From positions 1 to 64,000 of the forward strand of contig DASXSF010000148.1 of the NCBI GenBank assembly GCA_036506155.1: DNA of 64,000 nt. The letters run 5' to 3'. Numbering within the stretch: the first letter of the stretch is position 1; each line of letters starts with the position of its first letter. The position numbers were made by a program, and so were the translations under genes. Origin of the DNA: DASXRA01 sp036506155 (GTDB lineage Bacteria > Actinomycetota > Actinomycetes > Mycobacteriales > Jatrophihabitantaceae). Shown here in pieces: positions 9,391 to 18,344 of this stretch. The notes under the pieces were generated by a model that was not told the DNA's origin, searched no databases, and was given only the letters and a program-made list of their open reading frames with translations.

Positions 9391-10743
9391 GTGGATGCCA
9401 GCCGCCAGCCGAGCCCGACTCGACGCATGGCTGCGCTGCTTGCCGTCCTCGCCGTCGCGGCGTCGTTACTGCTGGTCGCCGTCGGCCCGGCCGCGCAGGG
9501 AAAGCCGCCGCCCAACCCGACCAACGGACAACTCAACAGCGCCAAGGCCAAGAAGGCCGCACTTGCCGACCTGGTCGGCAAGCTTGCGGCCCAGCTCGCC
9601 GACCTGCAGCACCAGGTGCAGGACCTCGAGGCCAGAGCCGAGCTGGCTGAGCAGAAGCTCGCCGACGCACTGCAGAAGCTCGCGGACGCCAAGGCGGCCG
9701 CAAGCGCTGCGCGCGACCGGTTGACCGCGGCGCAGGCCGAAGTCGACAAGGCGACTCAGCAATTCAGCGACTTCGTCCGGGCGAGCTACATGGGCAGCCC
9801 GATCAACGGCGCCGCCGCGGGTCTGCTCACCGCCACGGATCCGAACTCGCTGCTCGTCCGCAATGACTACCTGAGCTACTCGGCCGACCACCGGCTGGAC
9901 ATCATCGGCACGCTCAGCAAGGCGAAGATCGAGCAGTCGAACGCAGATGCGGCGGCCCGGGGTGCGGAGCAGCGCCAGGCCGCAGCCGCGGACGCGGCCG
10001 CGAAGGCCCGGCAGGCGGCGCAGGACGCGTTGAGCGCCGCGCAGGCGGCGCAGCGGCAGATGAGCGCGAAGGTGGCAGCGACCCAGTCCGCGCTAGATAC
10101 CGCGCGCCTGCAGCTCGCGACACTCAACAAGGAGCGCGCGCAGTACATCGCCTGGTTGAAGGAGCAGGCGCGCATCGCGGCCGCGCGGCGGGCTGCCGAA
10201 GAACGGGCGCGACGCGCGGCTGCGGCAGCTGCCGCGGCGGCGGCCGCAAGCGGCGGCTGGCACGCTGTCGCTGCGCCGCTCTCAGCCCCGATCGGCGGCG
10301 GCTGGAGCGCCGCGGCCGGACAGACGGCGGTCGATCGCGCGATGCACTACCTGGGCATTCCGTACGCGTACGCGGGTGGTGGGTACAGCGGGCCGAGCTA
10401 CGGCGTCTGCGTAGCCGGCGACGCCGCGAACGACTGCCACGTCTACGGTTTCGACTGCTCGGGTCTGGTGATGTACGCCTGGGCGCCGTATGCGCACTAC
10501 GACCACTACGCCGCGACCCAGTACTGGCAGGCCGGGTCGGTACACCCCAGTACGTCCAACCTGATGCCCGGCGACCTGGTCTTCTGGACTTACGACGGGA
10601 CACAGTCCGGCATCCACCACGTCGCGATTTACATCGGTGGCGGCAACGTCATCCAGGCGCCGCACAGCGGCGACATCGTGCGGGTCACACCACTGGACCA
10701 AGTCGACAGCGGCTACTTCGGGGCGACCCGGCCGCTGACCTAG
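9391..10743 (+). CDS. Secreted NlpC/P60 peptidoglycan endopeptidase (RipA/RipB-like)
   Basis: 450 residues. A signal peptide (MAALLAVLAVAASLLLVAVG, after about 12 charged residues) is followed by a long Ala/Gln/Lys-rich coiled coil (about 40-290). The C-terminal NlpC/P60 domain has catalytic Cys in GFDCSGLVMYAW, His in HHVAIYIGGG and the third residue in APHSGD. Such enzymes cut D-Glu-mDAP bonds during cell separation, with the coiled coil thought to hold the enzyme inactive. The GTG start has GAGGGAG eight bases upstream. Its place between acnA and moxR matches ripA/ripB in mycobacteria. Confidence 0.9.
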   Translation: MDASRQPSPTRRMAALLAVLAVAASLLLVAVGPAAQGKPPPNPTNGQLNSAKAKKAALADLVGKLAAQLADLQHQVQDLEARAELAEQKLADALQKLADAKAAASAARDRLTAAQAEVDKATQQFSDFVRASYMGSPINGAAAGLLTATDPNSLLVRNDYLSYSADHRLDIIGTLSKAKIEQSNADAAARGAEQRQAAAADAAAKARQAAQDALSAAQAAQRQMSAKVAATQSALDTARLQLATLNKERAQYIAWLKEQARIAAARRAAEERARRAAAAAAAAAAASGGWHAVAAPLSAPIGGGWSAAAGQTAVDRAMHYLGIPYAYAGGGYSGPSYGVCVAGDAANDCHVYGFDCSGLVMYAWAPYAHYDHYAATQYWQAGSVHPSTSNLMPGDLVFWTYDGTQSGIHHVAIYIGGGNVIQAPHSGDIVRVTPLDQVDSGYFGATRPLT

Positions 10744-10747
10744 CGCC

Positions 10748-10753
10748 TAGTCT
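10748..10753 (+). promoter_or_regulatory. Leaderless -10 box of moaA
   Basis: TAGTCT ends six bases before the moaA ATG. Only a G-run touching the ATG lies between, too close to act as a ribosome-binding site, so a leaderless transcript is likely. Confidence 0.5.
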
Positions 10754-10759
10754 GGGGGG

Positions 10760-11800
10760 ATGCCGCCGGTCACCGCTATGCAGCGTGGTGAGCTGGTCGA
10801 CGCGTTCGGCCGCGTCGCCACCGACCTGCGTATCTCGCTGACCGACAAATGCTCACTGCGGTGCACGTACTGCATGCCGGCCGAGGGCTTGCCCTGGCTG
10901 CGCAAATCCGAGCTGCTGACCGACGACGAGATCGTGCGGCTCGCCCGGGTCTTCGTGTCGCTCGGCGTGACGAGCATCCGGCTCACCGGCGGCGAGCCGC
11001 TGCTGCATCCTACGGTGCCTGGCGTCGTCGCCCGGCTGGCCGCGCTGCGTCCGCGTCCCGAGCTGTCGCTGACGACGAACGGCATCGGACTGGTGCGGGT
11101 GGCCGGTGAGCTGGTGCGGGCGGGGCTGGACCGGGTGAACGTCTCCGTCGACACCCTCGACCCGGAACGGTTCCGCGAGCTGACTCGGCGCGACCGGCTG
11201 CCCGACGTGCTTGCCGGGGTCGCGGCCGCCGCGGCCGCCGGCCTGCACCCGGTCAAGATCAACGCAGTACTGATGCGCGGCAGCAACGTCGGCGAGGCAC
11301 CCGCCCTGCTCGGCTGGGCGCTGCGCCACGGCTACGAGATGCGCTTCATCGAGCACATGCCGCTGGACGCACAGCACGCGTGGACGCGCGGCGCGATGGT
11401 CACAGCGGACGAGATGCTGGCGCTGCTCGGCGGCTACCGGCTGCGCCCGGTCGGCCACGGTGCCGACGGCTCGGCACCGGCCGAGGAGTTCGAGGTGCTG
11501 GACGGACCGGGCGCGAGCGAATGGGCCGCTCGTCCCGGACGGCTCGGTGTGATCGCATCGGTGACCCGGCCGTTCTGCCGGGACTGTGACCGGCTGCGCC
11601 TCACCGCCGACGGCCAGCTTCGCACGTGCCTCTTCGCCCGCACCGAGACCGACCTTCGCGGCCCACTGCGCGACGGCGCCGGCGCCGGCGAGCTGGCACG
11701 GCGGATTCGGATCGCTGTTGCGGGCAAGCAGGCCGGGCACGGCATCGACGCCTCCGACTTCGTCCAGCCGGACCGTCCGATGTCCGCGATCGGGGGTTAG
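10760..11800 (+). CDS. moaA: GTP 3',8-cyclase MoaA (molybdenum cofactor biosynthesis)
   Basis: 346 residues. A radical-SAM enzyme that converts GTP to 3',8-cyclo-GTP in the first step of molybdenum cofactor synthesis. The SAM cluster motif is CSLRCTYC, the glycine-rich SAM site is RLTGGEPLLHP, and the C-terminal cluster that binds GTP is in CRDCDRLRLTADGQLRTC. The protein ends in GG, as active MoaA does. No other moa or moe genes are in the window. Its last four bases overlap the end of the convergent metallo-beta-lactamase-fold gene. Confidence 0.94.
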   Translation: MPPVTAMQRGELVDAFGRVATDLRISLTDKCSLRCTYCMPAEGLPWLRKSELLTDDEIVRLARVFVSLGVTSIRLTGGEPLLHPTVPGVVARLAALRPRPELSLTTNGIGLVRVAGELVRAGLDRVNVSVDTLDPERFRELTRRDRLPDVLAGVAAAAAAGLHPVKINAVLMRGSNVGEAPALLGWALRHGYEMRFIEHMPLDAQHAWTRGAMVTADEMLALLGGYRLRPVGHGADGSAPAEEFEVLDGPGASEWAARPGRLGVIASVTRPFCRDCDRLRLTADGQLRTCLFARTETDLRGPLRDGAGAGELARRIRIAVAGKQAGHGIDASDFVQPDRPMSAIGG

Positions 11801-12540
11801 AGCTCTATCACGAGGCCCGGACGAGCGACGTCGATCGGCCCGGCGTAGTGCTGACGGGCGGTACGCGCCGCGTCGTCGGGGTCGGTGCCGGGCCAGAGGT
11901 GGGTCAGCACGAGCCGCGCGGCATCGGCCTCCGTCGCTTGGCGGGCCGCATCCCGGGCGCTGGACAGCATGCCGGCCGACTCGCCGGCGTCGTCGACGAA
12001 GGTCGCCTCGGCCAGTAGCACGTCGGCGTCCCGGGCAAGCTTGACGACCCCGGCGTCGGGGCCGCAGTCACCGGTGTACGCGAGTACGGCGCCCGGCGTC
12101 GCAATGCGGAATCCCGCGTTCGGCACGAAGTGCGGCAGCAGGCGCACGTCGATCGTGAACGGCCCGACGCGCAACGCATCGCCGTCGGCGAAAGCATGCA
12201 TGTCATAGGTGTGCAGCCGCTCGGCGAGCATGCCGTGGTCGAGGGCCAGGATCGCGTCCAGGGCGCCGGGCAGTGCGTGTAGCGAGAGCGGCGGCGCGGG
12301 TTCGTCACGCAGGGCGCGGGCCCGAAGCAGCGGGTTGAGATCGGCGCAGTGGTCGGGATGCTCGTGGCTGACGAGCACGGCGTCGATCTCGCCGGCGTCG
12401 ACGCGCTCGAGCAGCCGCGGCACGGTGGCATATCCGGGGTCGACCAGCAGCACGAAGCCGTCGTACTCGAGCAGGTAGCCGCTGCACGCCTGCCCCGCCG
12501 CGGGCCACGCACCGCAGCCGCCCAGCGTGGTGAGTCGCAT
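11797..12540 (-). CDS. Metallo-beta-lactamase-fold hydrolase (RNase Z/AtsA-like)
   Basis: 247 residues of the MBL fold. The metal-binding HxHxDH motif appears as SHEHPDHCADLNP, with further ligands in LLPHFVPN, YTGDCGPD and VLTHLWPG. The pattern is close to the short RNase Z-like or phosphodiesterase branch, not to antibiotic beta-lactamases. A TATCGT box six bases before the ATG and no Shine-Dalgarno sequence indicate a leaderless transcript. The substrate cannot be told from the sequence. Its 3' end overlaps moaA by four bases in convergent orientation. Confidence 0.85.
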   Translation of the reverse strand: MRLTTLGGCGAWPAAGQACSGYLLEYDGFVLLVDPGYATVPRLLERVDAGEIDAVLVSHEHPDHCADLNPLLRARALRDEPAPPLSLHALPGALDAILALDHGMLAERLHTYDMHAFADGDALRVGPFTIDVRLLPHFVPNAGFRIATPGAVLAYTGDCGPDAGVVKLARDADVLLAEATFVDDAGESAGMLSSARDAARQATEADAARLVLTHLWPGTDPDDAARTARQHYAGPIDVARPGLVIEL

Positions 12541-12546
12541 CGGCCG

Positions 12547-12552
12547 ACGATA
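12547..12552 (-). promoter_or_regulatory. Leaderless -10 box of the MBL-fold gene
   Basis: On the minus strand TATCGT ends six bases before the ATG at 12540, with no ribosome-binding site between. Confidence 0.45.
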
Positions 12553-12579
12553 CGGCCGGCACCGCGCCCATCGCCGCTC

Positions 12580-12801
12580 TTATGACGGCTGTTGGATGCC
12601 CGCGCGGTCGAGGAGGAAGCCGCGCCGGGCGAGGAAGCCGGCCAGGTAGTCGGCGTGCTCGGCGCAGGCTAGCCAGTGCTTGACTCGGCTCGCGTCGTGC
12701 AGGCGCGGGTTGCGCCAGCGAAGATCTTCGGTAGCGGCACGCCGGCATCCCTTAGCGGAGCAACGGGGCGTCTCACGGGCGCTGCCGTCGAGAGGGAGCA
12801 T
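12580..12801 (-). CDS. Small conserved actinobacterial Cys-rich protein
   Basis: 73 residues with CSAKGC near the N-terminus and CAEHADYLAGFLARRGF later; the two Cys plus the Cys/His pair could bind one zinc ion. Similar short proteins occur next to moxR in actinobacteria and are often mislabelled as acetone carboxylase, which this is far too short to be. I start at the ATG at 12799-12801, because the longer reading adds an Arg-rich leader that overlaps the moxR start. Divergent from moxR. Function unknown. Confidence 0.7.
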   Translation of the reverse strand: MLPLDGSARETPRCSAKGCRRAATEDLRWRNPRLHDASRVKHWLACAEHADYLAGFLARRGFLLDRAGIQQPS

Positions 12802-12872
12802 CTGCGGCACAGTACAGCTTCGTCCCGTACCGTAAAGCCGTACGCCTCGCGCCCGAGCACCCCGGAGTCCCT

Positions 12873-13952
12873 GTGACCGAGCAGCCCGTCCGCACACCTG
12901 CCGCCGACGCCACCGCACTCGAGCGCGTGATGTTCGAGATCAAGCGCGTCATCGTCGGCCAGGAACGGCTGGTCGAACGGATGATGGTCGGCCTGCTCGC
13001 CCGCGGTCACTGCCTGCTCGAGGGCGTGCCCGGAGTGGCCAAGACGCTCGCCGTCGAGACCCTCGCGCGCACGGTCAGCGGCACGTTCGCCCGGCTGCAG
13101 TTCACGCCGGACCTGGTGCCCTCCGACATCGTGGGCACCCGCATCTACCGTCCCGGCACGGAGCGCTTCGACACCGAACTGGGGCCGATCTTCGCCAACT
13201 TCGTGCTGGCCGATGAGATCAACCGCGCGCCGGCGAAGGTGCAGTCCGCGCTGCTCGAGGTCATGGCCGAGCGCAATGTTTCACTCGGCGGGCAGAAGTA
13301 TCCCGTGCCGTCGCCCTTCCTCGTGCTGGCGACGCAGAACCCCATCGAGAGCGAGGGCGTCTACCCGCTGCCCGAGGCACAGCGCGACCGGTTCCTCATG
13401 AAGATCAACGTCGACTACCCCTCTGCCGCCGAGGAACGCGAGATCGTCTATCGCATGGGCGTCGAGCCGCCGGTGGCCAACCCGGTCCTGACCACCGACG
13501 AGCTGGCCCGGCTGCAGGCCAGCGCGAGCCGGGTGTTCGTCCACCACGCGATCGTGGACTACGTGGTGCGCCTCGTCGTCGCGACGCGCAACCCGGGTCA
13601 ACACGGCATGAGCGATGTCGCGCAGTGGGTGTCATACGGCGCCAGCCCGCGCGCCAGCCTCGGGCTGATCGCGTCCGGACGGGCGCTCGCGCTGCTGCGC
13701 GGCCGCGACTACGTGCTGCCGCAGGACGTCCTCGATGTGGCAACCGATGTGCTGCCGCACCGCATCGTCATGTCCTACGACGCCATCGCGGACGGCATCA
13801 CGTCGTTGCAGGCGGTGCGCCGGGTGCTGCAGACCGTGCCGCTGCCGCAGGTCGCGCCCCGGCAGCGTGCCAGTGGGGCGTCCCAGCAGCTGGCGTACGG
13901 CCAGACCGCGTCGCAGCACGGTGCCAGCACCGGCTGGGAACGTACCGCGTGA
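12873..13952 (+). CDS. moxR: MoxR-family AAA+ ATPase
   Basis: 359 residues. Walker A is LLEGVPGVAKT, Walker B is FVLADEINRAP, sensor 1 is VLATQNPIESEG and the arginine region is LPEAQRDRF. MoxR ATPases act as chaperones that mature or insert partner proteins, often through adjacent VWA proteins. GTG start with GGAG six bases upstream. Its stop overlaps the next start (GTGA), and the following DUF58 and VWA genes are also overlapped, so the three form one coupled unit, the same set as Rv1479-Rv1481. Confidence 0.93.
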   Translation: MTEQPVRTPAADATALERVMFEIKRVIVGQERLVERMMVGLLARGHCLLEGVPGVAKTLAVETLARTVSGTFARLQFTPDLVPSDIVGTRIYRPGTERFDTELGPIFANFVLADEINRAPAKVQSALLEVMAERNVSLGGQKYPVPSPFLVLATQNPIESEGVYPLPEAQRDRFLMKINVDYPSAAEEREIVYRMGVEPPVANPVLTTDELARLQASASRVFVHHAIVDYVVRLVVATRNPGQHGMSDVAQWVSYGASPRASLGLIASGRALALLRGRDYVLPQDVLDVATDVLPHRIVMSYDAIADGITSLQAVRRVLQTVPLPQVAPRQRASGASQQLAYGQTASQHGASTGWERTA

Positions 13953-14884
13953 GCGGTAAGCCGGCAGAGCTGCCGACGCTGAACAAAGCGGCGGCTGAGC
14001 CTCTGCTGCGCCGGCTCGAGCTGACCGTCCGCAACAAGCTGGACGGGCTGCTCCAGGGCAATTACCTGGGCCTGGTGCCCGGGCCGGGCAGCGAGGCGGG
14101 GGAGTCGCGGCAGTACTTCCCGGGCGACGACGTACGGCGCATGGACTGGCCGGTCACCGCGAGGACGCTGGTACCACACGTCCGGCAGACGATCGCCGAC
14201 CGCGAGCTCGAGACGTGGGCGGTCGTGGACCTGTCGCCCAGTCTCGACTTCGGCACAGCGCGCACCGAGAAGCGTGAGCTGGCCCTCGCCGCGTTGACGG
14301 CCGTCATGTTCCTCACCGTGCGCGGCGGCAACCGCGTCGGTGCCGTCGTCAGCACCGGGGCGCAGACGCTGCGCGTCCCGGCCCGCGGCGGCACGGTCCA
14401 CGCCCGGTATGTGATGGACACGATCGCGGCAGTGCCACGGGCCGATGAGGGTCAGCGCGGCGATCTCGCAGCCATGCTCGAACAGCTGCGCCGGCCGCCG
14501 CGCCGACGCGGGCTCGTCGCCATCGTGTCGGACTTCCTCGGCGACGCCGATTGGGAGCGGCCGCTGCGCGGCCTGTCCGAACGGCACCAGCTGCTGGCGA
14601 TCGAGGTGGTCGACCCTCGCGAGCTCGAACTGCCCGCCGCCGGGTTGATGACCTTCGTCGATCCGGAGAGCGGCGACCAGCTCGAGGTGCAGACGTCGAA
14701 CGCCGAGCTGCGCCGCCGCTATGCGGAGGCGGCCGCGAAACAGCGCGCTCAGATCGCCACGATGCTGCGCCACGCCGGAGCAGCGCACCTGCAGCTGCGC
14801 ACCGACCGCGACTGGCTCATCGACATCGTCAAGTTCGTGATTGCGCGCCGCAAGACGCTTGCCGGAGCGGCGGTGGTGCGCTGA
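13949..14884 (+). CDS. DUF58 protein, partner of MoxR
   Basis: 311 residues with the DUF58 core GDDVRRMDWPVTAR at about residues 60-75 and a VWA-like second half (VVDLSPSLDF). GTG start overlapping the moxR stop by four bases; its own stop shares one base with the next ATG (TGATG). The longer open frame upstream lies inside moxR and is not used. Proteins of this family are thought to be clients or adaptors of MoxR at the membrane. Confidence 0.88.
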   Translation: MSGKPAELPTLNKAAAEPLLRRLELTVRNKLDGLLQGNYLGLVPGPGSEAGESRQYFPGDDVRRMDWPVTARTLVPHVRQTIADRELETWAVVDLSPSLDFGTARTEKRELALAALTAVMFLTVRGGNRVGAVVSTGAQTLRVPARGGTVHARYVMDTIAAVPRADEGQRGDLAAMLEQLRRPPRRRGLVAIVSDFLGDADWERPLRGLSERHQLLAIEVVDPRELELPAAGLMTFVDPESGDQLEVQTSNAELRRRYAEAAAKQRAQIATMLRHAGAAHLQLRTDRDWLIDIVKFVIARRKTLAGAAVVR

Positions 14885-15843
14885 TGCATTTCATCGCCCC
14901 CGCGTGGCTGTTGCTGCTGATCGTCATCGCGGCGGTGACCGGCGTGTACGCGGTGCTCCAGTTGCGTCGCAAGAAGTACGTCGCCCGCTTCAGCAACGTC
15001 GAGCTACTGGCCTCGGTCGCCCCGCGCCGGCCAGGCTGGCGCCGGCACTTGACGTTCGCGCTGCTGATGATCGGGCTCACCGTGCTGACGATCGGCGCGG
15101 CGCAGCCCACCGCCGCGGTCAAGGTGCCGCGCGACCGCGCGACGGTGATGATCGCGATAGACGTGTCCCTGTCGATGAAGGCCACGGACGTACTGCCGAG
15201 CCGGATGGACGCCGCGCGATCCGGCGCCAGGGCGTTCGTGGAAATGCTGCCGCCGCGCATCAACGTGGGCCTGGTGAAGTTCGGCGGCAACGCCTCCGTC
15301 GTGGTGCCGCCGACGATCGACCGGGACGCCGTCAAGCGCGGTATCGACGGGCTGGCGCCCCAGGACTCCACCGCGATCGGCGAGGCGATCTTCACGTGCC
15401 TCGACGCGATCAAAACCTTCAGCGCCCAGACGACCGCGAAGGACGACAAGCCACCGCCGGCACGGATCGTGCTTCTGAGCGACGGCGCGTCCAACAAGGG
15501 CCGCTCGCCGCTGTCGGCAGCGTCGGCGGCCAAGCAGGCCGGCGTGCCCGTCTCGACGATCGCATTCGGGACCGACCAGGGCACCGTCGACCTGCCCGGC
15601 TACGGCCCGCAGCCGGTGCCGGCCGACAAGACCACCCTGCACGCGATCGCCGACGCGACGGGCGGCAGCTTCCACACCGCGGCGTCCGGCGAGGAACTCA
15701 GGTCGGTGTACGCGAACATCGGCTCGCAGATCGGCTACACCACTGCGCACAAGGTCGTGGCCTGGCGGTTCCTCGTGATCGGGCTGCTGTTCACGGTGGC
15801 GGCGGCGGCAGCGTCCCTGCTCTGGTCGGGGCGTCTGGCCTGA
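14884..15843 (+). CDS. Membrane-anchored VWA-domain protein (MoxR partner)
   Basis: 319 residues. Two N-terminal membrane segments (WLLLLIVIAAVTGVYAVL and LTFALLMIGLTVLTIGAA) are followed by a von Willebrand A domain with the metal site DVSLSM, and a final membrane helix near the C-terminus (FLVIGLLFTVAAAAASLL). This matches Rv1481. The VWA domain faces the cytoplasm or periplasm depending on topology, which I cannot fix. It starts on the last base of the DUF58 stop codon. Confidence 0.88.
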   Translation: MHFIAPAWLLLLIVIAAVTGVYAVLQLRRKKYVARFSNVELLASVAPRRPGWRRHLTFALLMIGLTVLTIGAAQPTAAVKVPRDRATVMIAIDVSLSMKATDVLPSRMDAARSGARAFVEMLPPRINVGLVKFGGNASVVVPPTIDRDAVKRGIDGLAPQDSTAIGEAIFTCLDAIKTFSAQTTAKDDKPPPARIVLLSDGASNKGRSPLSAASAAKQAGVPVSTIAFGTDQGTVDLPGYGPQPVPADKTTLHAIADATGGSFHTAASGEELRSVYANIGSQIGYTTAHKVVAWRFLVIGLLFTVAAAAASLLWSGRLA

Positions 15844-15848
15844 TGCAC

Positions 15849-15854
15849 TAGCGT
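15849..15854 (+). promoter_or_regulatory. Leaderless -10 box of the fabG-inhA-cpfC operon
   Basis: TAGCGT ends seven bases before GTG 15862. It lies just after the VWA stop, so the fatty-acid genes can be transcribed separately from moxR, as fabG1-inhA are in mycobacteria. Confidence 0.55.
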
Positions 15855-15861
15855 GCGTCGG

Positions 15862-16566
15862 GTGAATCGATCGGTACTTGTCACGGGCGGCAACCGCGGT
15901 ATCGGGCTGGCGATCGCGCGTGCCTTCGCCGAAGCGGGCGACAAGGTGGCGATCACGCATCGCGGGTCGGGTGCCCCCGAAGGTCTGTTCGGCGTGGTGT
16001 GCGATGTCACCGACGCTGCCGCCGTCGACGCCGCGTTCTCGGCCGTCGAGGACCAGCAGGGCCCCGTGGAAGTGCTTGTCGCCAACGCCGGCATCACCGA
16101 CGACACGCTGCTGCTGCGGATGTCCGAGGAGTCGTTTACCCGGGTGCTCGACGCCAACCTCACCGGCGCCTACCGAGTGGCCAAGCGTGCTGCGCAGGGC
16201 ATGTTGCGAGCCCGGCGCGGCCGGATGATCTTCGTCTCGTCGGTAGTGGCGTTCGCCGGATCACCCGGCCAGGCCAACTACGCTGCCAGCAAGGCCGGAA
16301 TGCTGGGCCTGGCCCGGTCTATCGCCCGGGAGCTGGGCACTCGCAGCATCACCGCCAACGTCATCGCCCCGGGATTCATCGACACCGACATGACGGCTGC
16401 GCTCTCCGACGCACGCAAGGCCGAGATCCTCGCCGGCATCCCGCTCGGCCGGTACGGCACGGTGGACGAAGTGGCCGGGGCGGCGGTCTTCTTGGCCTCC
16501 GATGCGGCGGCGTACATCAACGGGGCAGTGCTGCCGGTGGACGGTGGCGTGGGGATGGGGATCTGA
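15862..16566 (+). CDS. fabG: 3-oxoacyl-[ACP] reductase (FabG1/MabA-like)
   Basis: 234 residues, short-chain dehydrogenase fold. NADP site VTGGNRGIGLAIARAF, NAG motif, catalytic Ser in VSSVVAF and YAASK. It reduces beta-ketoacyl-ACP in type II fatty acid synthesis. The sequence THRGSGAPEGLFGV and the C-terminal VDGGVGMGI are close to mycobacterial MabA. I prefer GTG 15862 over GTG 15853 because 15853 falls inside the -10 box and the aligned N-terminus begins there. The stop overlaps the next ATG (TGATG). Confidence 0.92.
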   Translation: MNRSVLVTGGNRGIGLAIARAFAEAGDKVAITHRGSGAPEGLFGVVCDVTDAAAVDAAFSAVEDQQGPVEVLVANAGITDDTLLLRMSEESFTRVLDANLTGAYRVAKRAAQGMLRARRGRMIFVSSVVAFAGSPGQANYAASKAGMLGLARSIARELGTRSITANVIAPGFIDTDMTAALSDARKAEILAGIPLGRYGTVDEVAGAAVFLASDAAAYINGAVLPVDGGVGMGI

Positions 16567-17333
16567 TGGGCCTGCTCGACGGCAAACGGCTGCTCGTCAC
16601 CGGCGTGATCACCGACCAGTCGATCGCATTCGCCGCGGCGCGGGTGGCGCAGGAACAGGGCGCGCGCGTCGTCCTCACCGGGTTCGGCCGGATGTCGCTG
16701 GTCGAGCGAGTCGCCAAGAAGCTGCCGACGCCGGCACCTGTGGTCGAGCTCGACGTCACCTCCGAGGAGCACCTCGCCTCACTCCCCGACCGGGTGCGCG
16801 AGCACGTCGACGGCATCGACGGGGTCCTGCACTCGATCGGGTTCGCGCCGGCGTCATGCCTCGGCGGCGGTTTTCTCGAGGCGCCGTGGGCCGACGTCGC
16901 GACGGCCGTCCAGGTGTCGACGTACTCGATGAAAGCCCTCGCCGCGGCGACGCTTCCCCTCTTCGACCCGGCCGGGGGGGCGCTCGTCGGGTTGACGTTC
17001 GACGCGTCTGTGGCGTGGCCCGCCTATGACTGGATGGGAGTCGCCAAGGCCGGCCTGGAGTCGACGTCGCGGTATCTGGCCCGCGAGCTCGGCCCGCGTC
17101 ACATCCGGGTGAACCTGATCGCTGCGGGTCCGCTTCGCACGATGGCGGCGAAGAGCATCCCCGGCTTCGCGAGATTCGAGAAGGCGTGGGACGGCCGTGC
17201 CCCGCTCGGCTGGGACAACTCGGACGCCGGGCCCGTCGCCCGAGCCGCAGTGGTGTTGCTGTCGGACTGGATGCCCGCCACGACCGGCGAGATCGTCCAC
17301 GTCGACGGTGGCTTTCACGCGATGGGCGTCTAG
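16566..17333 (+). CDS. inhA: Enoyl-[ACP] reductase, FabI/InhA type
   Basis: 255 residues. Cofactor site LLVTGVITDQSIAFAAARVA and catalytic YDWMGVAK (Tyr-x-x-Met-x-x-x-Lys). It performs the last reduction of the elongation cycle with NADH. The substrate loop (MAAKSIPGFARFEKAWDGRA) is shorter than in mycobacterial InhA, which makes long mycolic precursors; the short loop resembles ordinary FabI. The adjacent fabG and ferrochelatase reproduce the mabA-inhA-hemZ order. Confidence 0.92.
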   Translation: MGLLDGKRLLVTGVITDQSIAFAAARVAQEQGARVVLTGFGRMSLVERVAKKLPTPAPVVELDVTSEEHLASLPDRVREHVDGIDGVLHSIGFAPASCLGGGFLEAPWADVATAVQVSTYSMKALAAATLPLFDPAGGALVGLTFDASVAWPAYDWMGVAKAGLESTSRYLARELGPRHIRVNLIAAGPLRTMAAKSIPGFARFEKAWDGRAPLGWDNSDAGPVARAAVVLLSDWMPATTGEIVHVDGGFHAMGV

Positions 17334-18328
17334 TGCCGTTCGACGCTCTCCTCCTGCTGTCGTTCGGCGGCCCCGAGGGCCCGGACGAGGTCATGCCGTT
17401 CCTGCGCACGGTGACTCGAGGACGCGGTGTGCCGGATTCGCGGCTGGCGGCGGTTGCCGAGCACTACCAGCACTTCGGCGGCGTCTCTCCGATCAACGCG
17501 CAGAACCGGGCGTTGCTCGCCGCCGTCGAGAAGGACTTCACCGAGCACGGCATCGCCCTGCCGTTGTACTGGGGCAACCGCAACTGGCATCCGTTCCTCG
17601 CCGACACGGTGCGCCAGATGCGCGACGACGGCGTTCGCCGAGCACTGGTCTTGACGACGAGCGCTACCTCGTCATATAGCGGCTGCCGGCAGTATCGGGA
17701 GAACATTGCCTCCGCACAGGCGGACGTCGACGGAGCGCCGGAGTTGCTCAAGCTGCGGCACTATTTCGACCATCCGGGCTTCATCGAGGCGAACGCGGAC
17801 GGGCTCCGGGCAGCGCTCGCCGGTCGGCCCGACGCCCGGCTGCTGTTCACAGCACATTCCATACCGGTGCGTATGGACGAGGTGGCAGGGCCCACAGGCC
17901 GCCTGTATACGCGGCAGCAACGGGAAACCGCCCGCCTTGTCGCGGAGGCGGTGCGGGGCCCAGCTGCTCAATTCGAGCTGGTCTGGCAGTCGCGTTCCGA
18001 CCCGCCCCAGGTGCCGTGGCTGGAGCCCGACGTCAACGACCAGCTGCGCGCCCTCGCCGCAAGCGGCGTCCGCTCCGTCGTGGTGTGCCCGACCGGGTTC
18101 GTGTCCGATCACATGGAGGTCGTGTGGGACCTGGACACCGAGGCCCGGCGTACCGCCGCCGAGCTCGGGCTGGACTTCGCCCGGGCGCCGACGGCGGGAA
18201 CGCATCCCGCGTTCGTGGCGATGATCCGCGAATTGGTGGAGGAGGAGATCGCCGGCGCCCCTCGTGCTGCGCTCAGTCCGCTGGGCATCTGCGGCCGCGA
18301 CTGCCCGGACGGCTGCTGCCTGACCTGA
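17333..18328 (+). CDS. cpfC: Coproporphyrin ferrochelatase
   Basis: 331 residues. Inserts iron into coproporphyrin III in the actinobacterial haem route. Family motifs are LLLLSFGGPEGPDEV near the N-terminus, the catalytic His in LLFTAHSIPVRMD, and CPTGFVSDHMEVVWDLD. The C-terminus GICGRDCPDGCC has four Cys that can hold the [2Fe-2S] cluster known from mycobacterial ferrochelatase. The GTG start shares one base with the stop of the enoyl reductase. Formerly named hemH/hemZ. Confidence 0.92.
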   Translation: MPFDALLLLSFGGPEGPDEVMPFLRTVTRGRGVPDSRLAAVAEHYQHFGGVSPINAQNRALLAAVEKDFTEHGIALPLYWGNRNWHPFLADTVRQMRDDGVRRALVLTTSATSSYSGCRQYRENIASAQADVDGAPELLKLRHYFDHPGFIEANADGLRAALAGRPDARLLFTAHSIPVRMDEVAGPTGRLYTRQQRETARLVAEAVRGPAAQFELVWQSRSDPPQVPWLEPDVNDQLRALAASGVRSVVVCPTGFVSDHMEVVWDLDTEARRTAAELGLDFARAPTAGTHPAFVAMIRELVEEEIAGAPRAALSPLGICGRDCPDGCCLT

Positions 18329-18344
18329 TCCGCGCGAGCGCTGG